Positions 43,757 to 53,705 of a stretch of DNA of 64,000 bases are shown here, in pieces. A program made the position numbers and the translations under genes. The stretch lies in NCBI RefSeq assembly GCF_014075995.1, contig NZ_CP055153.1, positions 6,448,001 to 6,512,000 of the forward strand, written 5' to 3'. Each line of letters starts with the position of its first letter. Position 1 is the stretch's first letter. The DNA is from Adhaeribacter radiodurans. GTDB lineage: Bacteria > Bacteroidota > Bacteroidia > Cytophagales > Hymenobacteraceae. The notes under the pieces were generated by a model, which was not told the origin of the DNA, ran no database searches, and saw only the letters and a list, made by a program, of their open reading frames with translations.

Positions 43757-46153
43757 TTACTCATTTCGTAAGGCTTTTACCGGGTTATCTAAAGCTGTTT
43801 TTATTGCCTGAAAGCTAATGGTTAATAAGGCTATTAGTAAGGCTCCCAAACCAGCGGCAATAAAAGTCCACCAGCTAAGCGTAATCCGGTAAGGATAATT
43901 TTCCAGCCAACGGTGCATGACCCACCAGGCTAGTGGCCAGGCAATCAGGTTTGCTAATATTACTAACCGGCAGAAATCCCGGGAAAGCAGCGCCACAATA
44001 GAGGAAGCCGAGGCACCCAGCACTTTGCGGATGCCAATTTCTTTGGTGCGGGTTTCGGCCATGTAGGTAACCAGACCAAATAAACCCAGAGCCGCAATAA
44101 AAATAGCGAAGCCCGTAAAGGCAGCAAACATTTTGGCGAGCCGGTCTTCGGCTTTATAAAGCGCATTAAAAGAATCGTTGAGGAAAGTGTATTCGAAAGG
44201 TTTCTCGGGTTGGTATTTTTGAAAAGTTGCCCCAATAGCCGCTACTTTTTGAGGAATGTCAGATTTTGGGTCAAGGCGAATGAACAGGCACCCACCCGCC
44301 ATAGTAGCCGTATCTTTTACCACCGACAAGTACAGCGGCTCTACTTCTTTATGGAGCGGGCTATAATTAAAATCTTTTAAAACGCCCACAATCTCGTTGG
44401 AAGTACCCAGTTTTAGAACCTGCCCGATAGGCTGTTCTTCTATCTGGAGCTTTTTAACGGCCGCTTCGTTAATGATAATGGTATTTCCCGTACCAATTCG
44501 CGTTTTATCTTCCGGCTGAATTTTCCAGGCTAAATCCAACGTGTTCAGGAAGCTTTCATCTACCTGCAGAAAGTTGAGCATCACATCCTGGTTGGTGGTA
44601 GGCGATTTAGTAAAAAATAGGGTGTAACCTTCGAAAAGCGTACTGGAGGCAGCTGCCACTTGTTGCACTCCCGTTTGCCGCCGGATCTCATTTTTTACAG
44701 CTCCGGCGTGGCGACCTGTAGTAGCATCGAGGGGCACAACTAATACTTGTTCTTTATAGAAACCAAGTTTTCGGTTTCGTACAAAATTTAATTGCTGTTG
44801 CACTACCAGGCTGCCAATAATCAAACCCACCGAAACCGCAAACTGAAACACCGTAAACGCGCGCCGTACCCAGGCACCACCCTGGTTAATTCCTAATTTT
44901 CCTTTCAGCACGGCTACCGGCGAAAACCGCGACAGCAGCAAGGCCGGATAACTTCCTGCCAGTAAAGCGCAAACTACTAATAAACTGAGTAAAGTAAGTG
45001 AAGCAACCGGACTGTATAAAAAATTAGCATCAATGCGCAAACCTAACAAATTATAAAATGCCGGCTGCAGTGCTTGCACCAACATCAGAGCCAAACCAAA
45101 AGCCAATAAACAGGTCAGGATGGATTCACCGTAAAACTGCACGGCTAGTTCGGAACGGCTCGCGCCCATTACTTTTCTAACACCCACTTCTTTGGCCCGT
45201 TTAGTAGCCTGAGCTGTGGTTAGGCTCATGTAATTGAGTATGGCCAGTAACATAATGGACAGCGCAATGCCTAGAGAAATATATATCGGCAGCACTTCGG
45301 AAGAACGACCAAAAGTGTTTTGCAGGTGCGCGCCCAGCAGCGGCACTATTGTATATTGTTCTTCCTTATTGTAACTATTTGTTTTCTGTAGCAACTTTAA
45401 AATAGACTTTTCTACTTTAGCCTGGCTAGTGGAGGCATTAAGTAAAAAATAGGTTACGTAGGAGCCGGAGCCTAAGTGATTCTGGAGGTAAGGAATACCA
45501 TCATCGTCGGAAATAAAACTGTTTTCTCCTTTTTCTACCTGAGCCAGACTGGAGAAAGAGCCGACAAAATCAAAATCAAGGGTGGAGTTGGATGGAGGAT
45601 TTTGGGCTAGTCCGGTTATTTCAAATGTATGCTTATTGTCGTAAGTAAGTGTTTTACCAATAGGGTTTGCGTCGCCGAAGTACTTATGCGCCATTCTATC
45701 AGAAATAACTACCGTACCGGGGCGCGATAACACTGTCCGAGCATTACCTTGCTTCAGGACAAAGGAGAAAACCGTAAATAACGAGCTATCCGCAAAAATA
45801 AATTTATCTTCGAAGAACCGGTGCTGCGGATCAGCTTTTACTACTATTCGGCGGGCTTCCCGCAGCCGCACTACTCCTTGCACTTCGGGTACGGCCCGCT
45901 GCACGGCGGGGCCAAACGGCGCCGACATACCCATCATCTGCAGCATATTACCCCCGTAATTTATTTTAGCTACTACTCGATAAATGCGTTCGGCCTGGGT
46001 ATGGAACCGATCGTAGGTAAGCTCGTGAGCCACAAAAAGCAGAATGAGGATGCTAACGGCCAAGCCGGAAGCCAAACCCGCTAAATTAGTAAAACCGTAA
46101 ATTTTGTGGCGCCATAAGTTACGCCAAGCAATGATTAAGTGATTCCGGAGCAT
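43757..46153 (-). CDS. MacB/FtsX-type ABC transporter permease (array member 2)
   Basis: A 798-residue protein of the duplicated MacB_PCD-FtsX type. First unit: TM LAGLASGLAVSILILLFVAHEL (about 24-45), periplasmic domain, FtsX with AKEVGVRKVMGAS. Second unit: TM around FTVFQFAVSVGLIIGSLVVQ, then ETRTKEIGIRKVLGASASSIVALLSRDF. It ends NPVKALRNE. It follows member 3 by 43 bp and precedes the 11-residue-repeat gene, so it belongs to the multi-gene unit starting at 56123. A frame at 43963-44235 lies inside it and is a shadow. Confidence 0.9.
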   Translation of the reverse strand: MLRNHLIIAWRNLWRHKIYGFTNLAGLASGLAVSILILLFVAHELTYDRFHTQAERIYRVVAKINYGGNMLQMMGMSAPFGPAVQRAVPEVQGVVRLREARRIVVKADPQHRFFEDKFIFADSSLFTVFSFVLKQGNARTVLSRPGTVVISDRMAHKYFGDANPIGKTLTYDNKHTFEITGLAQNPPSNSTLDFDFVGSFSSLAQVEKGENSFISDDDGIPYLQNHLGSGSYVTYFLLNASTSQAKVEKSILKLLQKTNSYNKEEQYTIVPLLGAHLQNTFGRSSEVLPIYISLGIALSIMLLAILNYMSLTTAQATKRAKEVGVRKVMGASRSELAVQFYGESILTCLLAFGLALMLVQALQPAFYNLLGLRIDANFLYSPVASLTLLSLLVVCALLAGSYPALLLSRFSPVAVLKGKLGINQGGAWVRRAFTVFQFAVSVGLIIGSLVVQQQLNFVRNRKLGFYKEQVLVVPLDATTGRHAGAVKNEIRRQTGVQQVAAASSTLFEGYTLFFTKSPTTNQDVMLNFLQVDESFLNTLDLAWKIQPEDKTRIGTGNTIIINEAAVKKLQIEEQPIGQVLKLGTSNEIVGVLKDFNYSPLHKEVEPLYLSVVKDTATMAGGCLFIRLDPKSDIPQKVAAIGATFQKYQPEKPFEYTFLNDSFNALYKAEDRLAKMFAAFTGFAIFIAALGLFGLVTYMAETRTKEIGIRKVLGASASSIVALLSRDFCRLVILANLIAWPLAWWVMHRWLENYPYRITLSWWTFIAAGLGALLIALLTISFQAIKTALDNPVKALRNE

Positions 46154-46196
46154 AACTGCATTTATTAAAGTTATATCTTATTTACCAGCGCTGTAC

Positions 46197-48608
46197 TCAT
46201 TCACTGCGTAAGGCATTTACCGGATTGGCAACGGCCGCTTTAATGGCCTGGAAACTCACGGTAAGTAATGCAATTAGCAAAGCTCCCATACCGGCCAGCC
46301 CGAATACCCACCAGTTAATATCAATGCGGTAAGCAAAATTCTGTAACCATTTATTCATGCCGTACCAGGCAATGGGACAGGCAATAACAATGGCAATTAG
46401 TATCAACTTAGTAAAATCGCGGGAGAGCAAAAGCATAATTTGGGGTACCGAAGCGCCCAGTACTTTGCGGATGCCGATTTCTTTGGTGCGTTGCTGCGCC
46501 GCAAAAGCAACCAGCCCCAGTAAGCCCAGGCAGGCAATAAAAATGGCTAAGCCAGAAAAAATAGTAAATACCTGGCTCATTTTGTGTTCTTTCGCAATCA
46601 TTTTACCAAAAGACTCATCCAGAAAGTGGTAGGTAAAAGGATATTCCGGGGCCATGGTTCGCCAGGTTTTTTCCAGGTCGGCTAAAGTGGCAGAAATATT
46701 CGTAGGACGGATGCGCACGGTCATCCAGGTAAAGGCTGCCGGGTACACGTGCATTACCAAAGGCTCTATTTTTTGCTGAATGGTTTTAAAATGAAAATCT
46801 TTTACCACCCCCACTACTTTTCCGTTTTTAACCTGATTAGGCGCTTCCCATTCGTCCCAGAAGATTTCTTTTCCTATAACTTGTTCAGGGGTGCCCAGAT
46901 TAAATTCTTTTACGGCAGTTTCGTTCAGAATAAAACCTTGTTTTTCGTCGGTTTTAAACTTCCGGGAGAAAGGCCGGCCGGCTACCATTTGCATATTTAG
47001 CACGGGCAGGTAGTCGTAATCTACCGCAAACATATTAATGTACCGGTCGTTCTTGTCGCCTCTGAGCCGAATGGTTTCTCCGGCGGCTACCCCGCCTGGT
47101 TCGCCGTAAGAGGCGGTGGCGGCCAATACATTCGGGTTCCGGAGAAGTTCGGTTTTAAATTGTTCGTAAGCCTGTTGCATTCGGGTGCCTTCCATTCTAA
47201 AAACCAGGGTTTGCTCTTTATTAAAACCTAAATCTTTATTTTGGAGGTAGTTTAGCTGGCGGTACACAATAGCGGTAGCGGCAATCAGCACTACAGAGAT
47301 TACAAACTGAATAACCACCAATCCTTGCCGCAACGAAGAAAGCCGATAGCCATTTGCCGTTGTATTGCTTTTAAGTACCGTAATCGGCCGGAAAGAAGAC
47401 AAGAAGAAAGCCGGGTACAAACCAGCCAATACGCCCACCGGGATACTTAGTACCAGCAAACCAACTATTACGGGTAAGTCTTTACTAAAATGCAAGTGTA
47501 AAAATTCGCCGGATAACGCATTGAAAAAAGGTAAAACCAATTTTACTAACGGAATAGCCAGCACGAAAGCAAGCAAAGTCATTAAAATGGATTCGCCGAG
47601 GTACTGACCGATAAGCTGGCTTTTTTGCGCCCCGATAACTTTGCGTACACCTACTTCTTTGGCCCGCTTCAGGGAACGAGCCGTAGATAAGTTCATAAAA
47701 TTAAAGCAGGCAATAACCAGAATAAATACCGCGATAATAGCAAAGGCATACACGTAATTAATGTTGCCACGGTTGGGCTGGTCGTACTCCAGGTGCGCCG
47801 AACGCAGGTAAATATGCTTTACCGGTTGCAGGTGAAAAACGTATTGGGTGTTTTCGGAGCGGGTGAGCGGGTCTACTACTTTCTGGGTAAAATCGGCCAG
47901 TTTTGCTTCAAATTCCTGCCGGGAAGTGTTATTTTTTAGCCGTATATAAGTATAAAACTGCTGCCAGGTCCAATCCTGTAACCGCTCCTGAAAAAGCGAA
48001 CGAGCCAGGGAGAAAGAGGCAATAAAATCGGCTTTTAAATGCGTGGGAGTAGTCGGTTTCGCCAATACCCCCGTTACAGTTAGTTTCGCCTCTTTATCCA
48101 GCGAGATAGTTTTGCCCACCGGGTTTTCTGAACCAAAGTATTTTTGGGCCGTCGCTTCCGAAAGAAGTACACTATTAGGAGTGTGTAAGGCTGTTCGGGC
48201 ATCGCCGTACCGCAAGCGTAAGTTTAAAATTTGTAAAATTGAAGAATCGGCCAGGTAAAAGTTGTCTTCGTAAAATCGGTTTTGCTCGTACTCTACCAGG
48301 GAACCCGGCATAATTATCAGGCGGGCAGCCTGCTCCACTTCCGGTAAATTTTTTAGTAAAGTAGGGGCCAGCATAGGAGTAGTAAAGGCAAGTAACTTTT
48401 CCCGCTCTACGTTTTTATCTTCGGCTACTATCCGGTAAATATCATTGGCGTGTTGATGGTGCGTATCGTAGCCCAAGGATGTGCGCACGTACAAGAAAAT
48501 TAGTAGGCAACAGGCCATACCAATGGCGAGCCCGGCAATATTCAGGAAGGAATAAAACTTATGACGGAATAAATTCCGGAAAGCTAATTTGAGGTAATGG
48601 GTAATCAT
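46197..48608 (-). CDS. MacB/FtsX-type ABC transporter permease (array member 3)
   Basis: An 803-residue protein. N-terminal TM IAGLAIGMACCLLIFLYVRTSL (about 24-45), two periplasmic MacB_PCD domains and two FtsX domains (ARSLKRAKEVGVRKVIGA; AAQQRTKEIGIRKVLGASVPQIMLLLSRDF). Ends NPVNALRSE. It lies between members 4 and 2 with spacings of 46 and 43 bp, too short for separate promoters, so co-transcription is likely. The periplasmic domains differ strongly from those of neighbours while the FtsX regions are close, which suggests diverged cargo or partner recognition. Confidence 0.9.
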   Translation of the reverse strand: MITHYLKLAFRNLFRHKFYSFLNIAGLAIGMACCLLIFLYVRTSLGYDTHHQHANDIYRIVAEDKNVEREKLLAFTTPMLAPTLLKNLPEVEQAARLIIMPGSLVEYEQNRFYEDNFYLADSSILQILNLRLRYGDARTALHTPNSVLLSEATAQKYFGSENPVGKTISLDKEAKLTVTGVLAKPTTPTHLKADFIASFSLARSLFQERLQDWTWQQFYTYIRLKNNTSRQEFEAKLADFTQKVVDPLTRSENTQYVFHLQPVKHIYLRSAHLEYDQPNRGNINYVYAFAIIAVFILVIACFNFMNLSTARSLKRAKEVGVRKVIGAQKSQLIGQYLGESILMTLLAFVLAIPLVKLVLPFFNALSGEFLHLHFSKDLPVIVGLLVLSIPVGVLAGLYPAFFLSSFRPITVLKSNTTANGYRLSSLRQGLVVIQFVISVVLIAATAIVYRQLNYLQNKDLGFNKEQTLVFRMEGTRMQQAYEQFKTELLRNPNVLAATASYGEPGGVAAGETIRLRGDKNDRYINMFAVDYDYLPVLNMQMVAGRPFSRKFKTDEKQGFILNETAVKEFNLGTPEQVIGKEIFWDEWEAPNQVKNGKVVGVVKDFHFKTIQQKIEPLVMHVYPAAFTWMTVRIRPTNISATLADLEKTWRTMAPEYPFTYHFLDESFGKMIAKEHKMSQVFTIFSGLAIFIACLGLLGLVAFAAQQRTKEIGIRKVLGASVPQIMLLLSRDFTKLILIAIVIACPIAWYGMNKWLQNFAYRIDINWWVFGLAGMGALLIALLTVSFQAIKAAVANPVNALRSE

Positions 48609-48654
48609 ATTTATCTGAGATTAAAACCAACATAACTTAACTAAGCACTTGCCT

Positions 48655-51108
48655 TTACTCATTCCGGAGCGCATCTACCGGGTTGGCCAGGGCAGCTTTT
48701 ATGGCTTGGAAACTAACCGTTACTAAGGCAAGGAGTAAAGCCGCTACTCCGGCCAATACAAATATCCACCAGTTCATTTCGATGCGGTAAACAAAATCTT
48801 GCAGCCAGCGGTGCATGCCGTACCACACAATCGGCCAGGCTAGGATATTCGCCAGTACTACCAACTTTATAAAATCCTGCGACAGCATAGCGGCAATGCT
48901 ATTTACCGAAGCTCCCAGAATTTTGCGGATGCCAATTTCTTTCGTGCGGGTATTAATGGTAAACATTACCAAGCCTAATAAACCCAAACAACTAATAAGA
49001 ACCGATAAGCCAGTGGCCCAGCTTAAAAGCCGTGCAGTGCGCCGTTCGGTTTGGTAAAAATTAGCTACTGTTTCGTCTACAAAACGGTATCCAAAATCTT
49101 CGCAGGGGTATATCTGGTGATAAGCTTTCTGGATTTCGCGGATGGCTTGCTGCCAATTATCGGCGCCGGAAATATTAGGCTTTAACCTGACGTGAAATAT
49201 ATCGCCGTTATTACCGCCCAAAATAAGCGGCGTTATAGATGCATGCATGGATTGCTCATGAAAATCCTGCATTACACCCACAATAGGTACTTTCTTTTCT
49301 CCAAAGAGGAGAGGCTGACCAATAGCCTCTTCCGGATTTTGAAAGCCCAGTAATTTGGCATAGGTAGCATTAATCAGAAATTCTTTGATGCTATCACTGG
49401 CCAGGATGTTTCGGCCGGCCAGTAATTTTATTTTATAAACATGAATGTAATTAGGATCGCCCCAGCGTATTTGCACCGGGTCTTTTATTTCGGGTTTTGG
49501 AGCAAAGGATATGTTCGTGAAAGCGGGGCCTTCTTCAATCGGAGCCAGAAAACCGGTACTCGCCAAGTCTACGGCAGATATAGCGTTTATTTCGTTTAGT
49601 AATTGTTGCCGGTGGGTAGTTACTGTATCACGGGGCAACGAGAAAGTAATAATGCCTTCTTTGTTAAAACCTAACTCGGTGTGTAAAGAATAATTAATTT
49701 GTTTGCTTACAATTAAAGTAGCCACTACAAAAATTTGCGCTATGGCAAACTGCGACACAGTTAAGGTTTTTCTAATCCAGACTTGTTTGGTCTCGTTGCC
49801 GCTGGTGAGGGATTGCGCCTTTAAAACTTTTATAGGTTGATAGCCCGATAAAACAAAGGCTGGGTACAAGCCGGACAGAAAGCTTACCAATAAAGTGAGC
49901 AGGAATAAAAACAAAAACACATGCGGCTGCCGCAGCGATTGTACCTGTAAACCTTCCGGAATAAAATCGGCAAATAAGGTAAGTAGGGCAGGCGCCAAGG
50001 AAAAAGAAATAAGAGCGGCTACGGAAGTTAATAAAAAGGTTTCTCCTAAAAACTGAATTATTAGTTGTTTGCGGGAACTACCCATGGTTTTTCGAATACC
50101 GATTTCTTTGGCGCGCCGAGCAGCATTAGCGGTAGTAAGGTTAATAAAGTTGATACAAGCCAGCAATAACAAAAATGCAGCCACCGCGAACAAACTGTAC
50201 AGAACAGATTTAGGTATTATTCTTTGATTAAAACCCGAATAATCTTTGTTAAAATGAAGGTCGCTTAAAAGTTGCAGCTTAAAGCGCATGCTGTTGCCTT
50301 TATCTTTATTGGCGTCTTTATTATATTTTTTAAAAAGGGCAACTAATTGATTCTCTACGTTAGCAGCCTGGTTATTTGGGGCCAGTTTTACGTACACTTG
50401 AGAATAAGCCATCCAATCGTTCCATACCTGCATCATAAAATTATCCTGCAAGTGGGTTTGAGCAATGGTAGCAAACGAGATGAATTCTACAGCCTCGAAA
50501 GAGGTGGTTTCGTTTAAATCCTGCACAATGCCCGAAACGGTAGCGGTAAAATCTTCATTATATTTTATTTCTTTACCCAGAATGTCCGGCAGGTTTTCTG
50601 AAGGAAAATATTGTCTGGCTCGGCTTTCGGTGAGGACTACTGTAAATGGATTTTTAAGCGCGTTATTAGGCGAACCGGCTAACCATTGAAAAGGCAATAA
50701 TGAAAAATACTGAGAATTAGTAAATATAATACCGGCTTGCTTTTTTAAAATTACTGGTTCGGTTGTTTTTTCTCTTTGGATGCTCACTTTGGCCGTAGCA
50801 TCGCCCTGAAACTGCATGAGCGGTACGGTTACTTCTACACCGGAAACTTCCTGTTGAATGGCGTTGCTTAAGGGAGCCGGTACGGCCGCGCTGTGGCCTT
50901 CGTTGCCGTTAAATTTTAGGTCCATTACCACCCGGTAAACCTGGTCAGAATTAGACACGAATTTGTCGTAGCTAAACTCGTAATGCACAATTAAGAAAAT
51001 AATCAGAGAAGCACTAATGCCAATAGATAAGCCTAAAACATTTATGGCTGTAAAAGCTTTATTGCGAATAAATATTCTAAAGGCCATTCTTAAATAGTTC
51101 TGAATCAT
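48655..51108 (-). CDS. MacB/FtsX-type ABC transporter permease (array member 4)
   Basis: The longest member at 817 residues. TM1 is VLGLSIGISASLIIFLIVHYEF (about 24-45). The first FtsX has AANAARRAKEIGIRKTMGSSRKQLIIQFL, the second NTRTKEIGIRKILGASVNSIAAMLSQDF. It ends NPVDALRNE. It resembles member 5 in its first periplasmic domain (VPAPLSNAIQQEV, LSDLHFNKDYSGFN), hinting at a local tandem duplication. A 128-bp spacer separates it from member 5 upstream. Confidence 0.9.
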   Translation of the reverse strand: MIQNYLRMAFRIFIRNKAFTAINVLGLSIGISASLIIFLIVHYEFSYDKFVSNSDQVYRVVMDLKFNGNEGHSAAVPAPLSNAIQQEVSGVEVTVPLMQFQGDATAKVSIQREKTTEPVILKKQAGIIFTNSQYFSLLPFQWLAGSPNNALKNPFTVVLTESRARQYFPSENLPDILGKEIKYNEDFTATVSGIVQDLNETTSFEAVEFISFATIAQTHLQDNFMMQVWNDWMAYSQVYVKLAPNNQAANVENQLVALFKKYNKDANKDKGNSMRFKLQLLSDLHFNKDYSGFNQRIIPKSVLYSLFAVAAFLLLLACINFINLTTANAARRAKEIGIRKTMGSSRKQLIIQFLGETFLLTSVAALISFSLAPALLTLFADFIPEGLQVQSLRQPHVFLFLFLLTLLVSFLSGLYPAFVLSGYQPIKVLKAQSLTSGNETKQVWIRKTLTVSQFAIAQIFVVATLIVSKQINYSLHTELGFNKEGIITFSLPRDTVTTHRQQLLNEINAISAVDLASTGFLAPIEEGPAFTNISFAPKPEIKDPVQIRWGDPNYIHVYKIKLLAGRNILASDSIKEFLINATYAKLLGFQNPEEAIGQPLLFGEKKVPIVGVMQDFHEQSMHASITPLILGGNNGDIFHVRLKPNISGADNWQQAIREIQKAYHQIYPCEDFGYRFVDETVANFYQTERRTARLLSWATGLSVLISCLGLLGLVMFTINTRTKEIGIRKILGASVNSIAAMLSQDFIKLVVLANILAWPIVWYGMHRWLQDFVYRIEMNWWIFVLAGVAALLLALVTVSFQAIKAALANPVDALRNE

Positions 51109-51236
51109 AGAAGTAGATTTAGAAGATTTCTAGTGCTATTGTTCAATGCCGGGTAATGAGCCAATGGTACTCAATCACTCTGCACCCCGGCTTACTAATT
51201 CTTCTTACCTAAATTTGATATTTTTTAGAGCTAATA

Positions 51237-53651
51237 TTATTCGGTTCTTAAGCTTTTTACCGGGTTCGCTACGGCGGCTTTAATAGCCTGGAAACTTACG
51301 GTAACTAAAGCAATAAGCAGAGCGCCCACACCGGCAATAGCAAACATCCACCAGCCAATGGGCGTGCGGTATTCAAAATCCTGCAGCCAGCTTTGCATTA
51401 CCCACCAGGCCAGCGGCCAGGCCAGCACGTTAGCCAGTAAAACCAGTTTCAGGAAATCGCGGGAAAGCAGCGATACGATGTTGGGCAGCGAAGCACCCAG
51501 TACTTTGCGGATACCGATTTCTTTGGTTTTCTGCACCGCCACAAACGATACCAACCCATAAAGCCCTAAGCAGCCAATGAAAATGGCAATGCCGGCAAAA
51601 ATTTTAAATAATTGCGCCAGCTTAGTTTCGCCTTCGTAGAACTCCGCTAAACGCTCATCCAGAAAATTAGCCTCGTACACGTACTCCGGAAAAGTTTCGT
51701 TCCAAATTTGCTCCACGGTATGTAGGGTCTCTTTCATATCCGCATTGGTAGATTTTAATTTTAAACCTACCTGCCGGTAGCTGCTTTTATTCGCGAGTAT
51801 GGCGGTGGGTGCAATGGGGTCGCGCAGCGATACATTGTGAAAATCCTGCACTACCCCAACTACCGGATAATTGCGATCGTTGATGCGTATAGTCTGACCA
51901 ATGGCATCCTGGGCGTGCTTCACGCCGACCTGTCGGAGTAATTTCTCGTTTACTACCACTTCGCGGGCGGTATCGCTAGGGAAATAAGCCCGCCCGGCCA
52001 CTAACCGCAATTGGAAAGTAGAAAAATAATCGACATCGCCGGCTTTTAAGTTAACCGGAAACTGCGCGTCTTCAGTGGCTTTGCCGAACCGGAAATTAGT
52101 CATGGAGTTACTGCCCGACGAAGGCGCCGCGAAATGCAAACTTACTTTTTGCACTGCCGATAAAGCCTGGAACCGGTTTTTTAACGTTTGCAGTTTTAGT
52201 TGGCTCAGGCTATCCTGGGGTACGGTTACCAGCAAGATGGCTTCTTTGTTAAAACCTAAATCCTTTTGGCGCACATAGTCCATTTGCGTAATGGCAATAA
52301 GCGTGGCGATAATCAGAACCTGAGAAATGGAAAACTGCATCACCACCAAAGCTTTGCGCAACGAAATACCACCCACGGTTTGCAGCGTCATTTTACTTTT
52401 TAAAGCCTGTACCGGCTGAAAACCCGATAAAATTAAGGCCGGATAAAAACCTGAAAGTACGGTAACCAGCAAAATCAGGAAGAACAGAAAACCAATTACT
52501 TCCAGCGAAAAAGGCAGCTGGAAATCCTCCGGAAGGTTAGAGATAGATCGAATAAACGGCAGCACCGCCATTACCAGTAATACCGCCACCGAAACCGCCA
52601 GTACCACAATCACGAACGTTTCGCCGAGAAACTGCACCATTAAATGACCCCGGTTACTGCCCAGTACTTTGCGGATACCGGTTTCTTTGGCCCGGCCAAT
52701 GGCTTGCGCCGTAGCCAGGTTCACGAAATTAATGCAGGCAATTACCAAAATAAAAGCACCAATAAGTACCAGCGACAAAACCGTGGCTTTGCTGATGCTG
52801 CGGTACGTCATGGACGGGTAGCGCGTATTAAAATGCAAATCCGATAAAGCCTGCAGTTTGTAGGTGTGGTTACGATCGTCGGGATTGTGTTTTTTTAAAA
52901 AAGACATTAATGACCGATCAAATTGTGCTTGCGATACTTTGGGCGGCAGCGCCAGGTAGCATTGCGTGCTGCTCCAAACACTGCCCCAATTGGTAAATTC
53001 ACTCGCCTCCAGAAAATGGCGAATAGTTGGAAAAGAAACGGCTATTTGTAATGGAAAATCGGTATTATCCGGCAGGTCTTCTAAAATGCCGTTTACCTGC
53101 AGCAATTGTTTGTTATCGAGCTTAATAAACTTGCCTAAGGCTTTTTGCCAGGTGCCGAAATACTTTTCGGCAGTAGAGCGGGTTAAGGCTACGGTATTGG
53201 GTTCTACTAAAAATTTCTTAGGGTCACCGGCCAGCCATGGGTAATCAAAAATTTGAAAAAACTCGGGTTCTGTGAATAAAAGGCTGGTTTCTTCTCTAAA
53301 CTTTTTGGTAATAGCACCGTGCTCATCTAAAACCGTGATTTGCGAATTATAGGCTTGGAAAGTAGTAGTTACTTTTTCTAGTTGCGGAAAGTCGGTTTTT
53401 AAGGCGGGCACAAACGGAAACGGCACCCCTACTTGGTAATCTTTACCGGCTTCGTGGGTAAACTCGTTTACCACCCGATATGTACGGTCGTATTTTTTAT
53501 GAAACGTATCGAAGCTTAGCTCAAACCTTACAATTAAAAATATAAGCAAAGCCACCGCTACGCCCACCGACAAGCCAGCAATGTTTAGCAGCGAAAAAGC
53601 TTTGTGCCGCAGCAAATTCCGGAAAGCAATTTTAAAGTAGTTGAGTAGCAT
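51237..53651 (-). CDS. MacB/FtsX-type ABC transporter permease (array member 5)
   Basis: An 804-residue protein. TM1 IAGLSVGVAVALLIFLIVRFEL. FtsX motifs AQAIGRAKETGIRKVLGSNRGHLMVQFL and VQKTKEIGIRKVLGASLPNIVSLLSRDF. Ends NPVKSLRTE. Member 6 precedes it by 54 bp. The first periplasmic domain is like member 4 (LSDLHFNTRYPSMT). All eight TM helices and both periplasmic domains are intact. Confidence 0.9.
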   Translation of the reverse strand: MLLNYFKIAFRNLLRHKAFSLLNIAGLSVGVAVALLIFLIVRFELSFDTFHKKYDRTYRVVNEFTHEAGKDYQVGVPFPFVPALKTDFPQLEKVTTTFQAYNSQITVLDEHGAITKKFREETSLLFTEPEFFQIFDYPWLAGDPKKFLVEPNTVALTRSTAEKYFGTWQKALGKFIKLDNKQLLQVNGILEDLPDNTDFPLQIAVSFPTIRHFLEASEFTNWGSVWSSTQCYLALPPKVSQAQFDRSLMSFLKKHNPDDRNHTYKLQALSDLHFNTRYPSMTYRSISKATVLSLVLIGAFILVIACINFVNLATAQAIGRAKETGIRKVLGSNRGHLMVQFLGETFVIVVLAVSVAVLLVMAVLPFIRSISNLPEDFQLPFSLEVIGFLFFLILLVTVLSGFYPALILSGFQPVQALKSKMTLQTVGGISLRKALVVMQFSISQVLIIATLIAITQMDYVRQKDLGFNKEAILLVTVPQDSLSQLKLQTLKNRFQALSAVQKVSLHFAAPSSGSNSMTNFRFGKATEDAQFPVNLKAGDVDYFSTFQLRLVAGRAYFPSDTAREVVVNEKLLRQVGVKHAQDAIGQTIRINDRNYPVVGVVQDFHNVSLRDPIAPTAILANKSSYRQVGLKLKSTNADMKETLHTVEQIWNETFPEYVYEANFLDERLAEFYEGETKLAQLFKIFAGIAIFIGCLGLYGLVSFVAVQKTKEIGIRKVLGASLPNIVSLLSRDFLKLVLLANVLAWPLAWWVMQSWLQDFEYRTPIGWWMFAIAGVGALLIALVTVSFQAIKAAVANPVKSLRTE

Positions 53652-53705
53652 AGTTTTAATCGATAGTTCAGGGTCAATAGACCATAATTTTTTAAATAAT
53701 TTAAA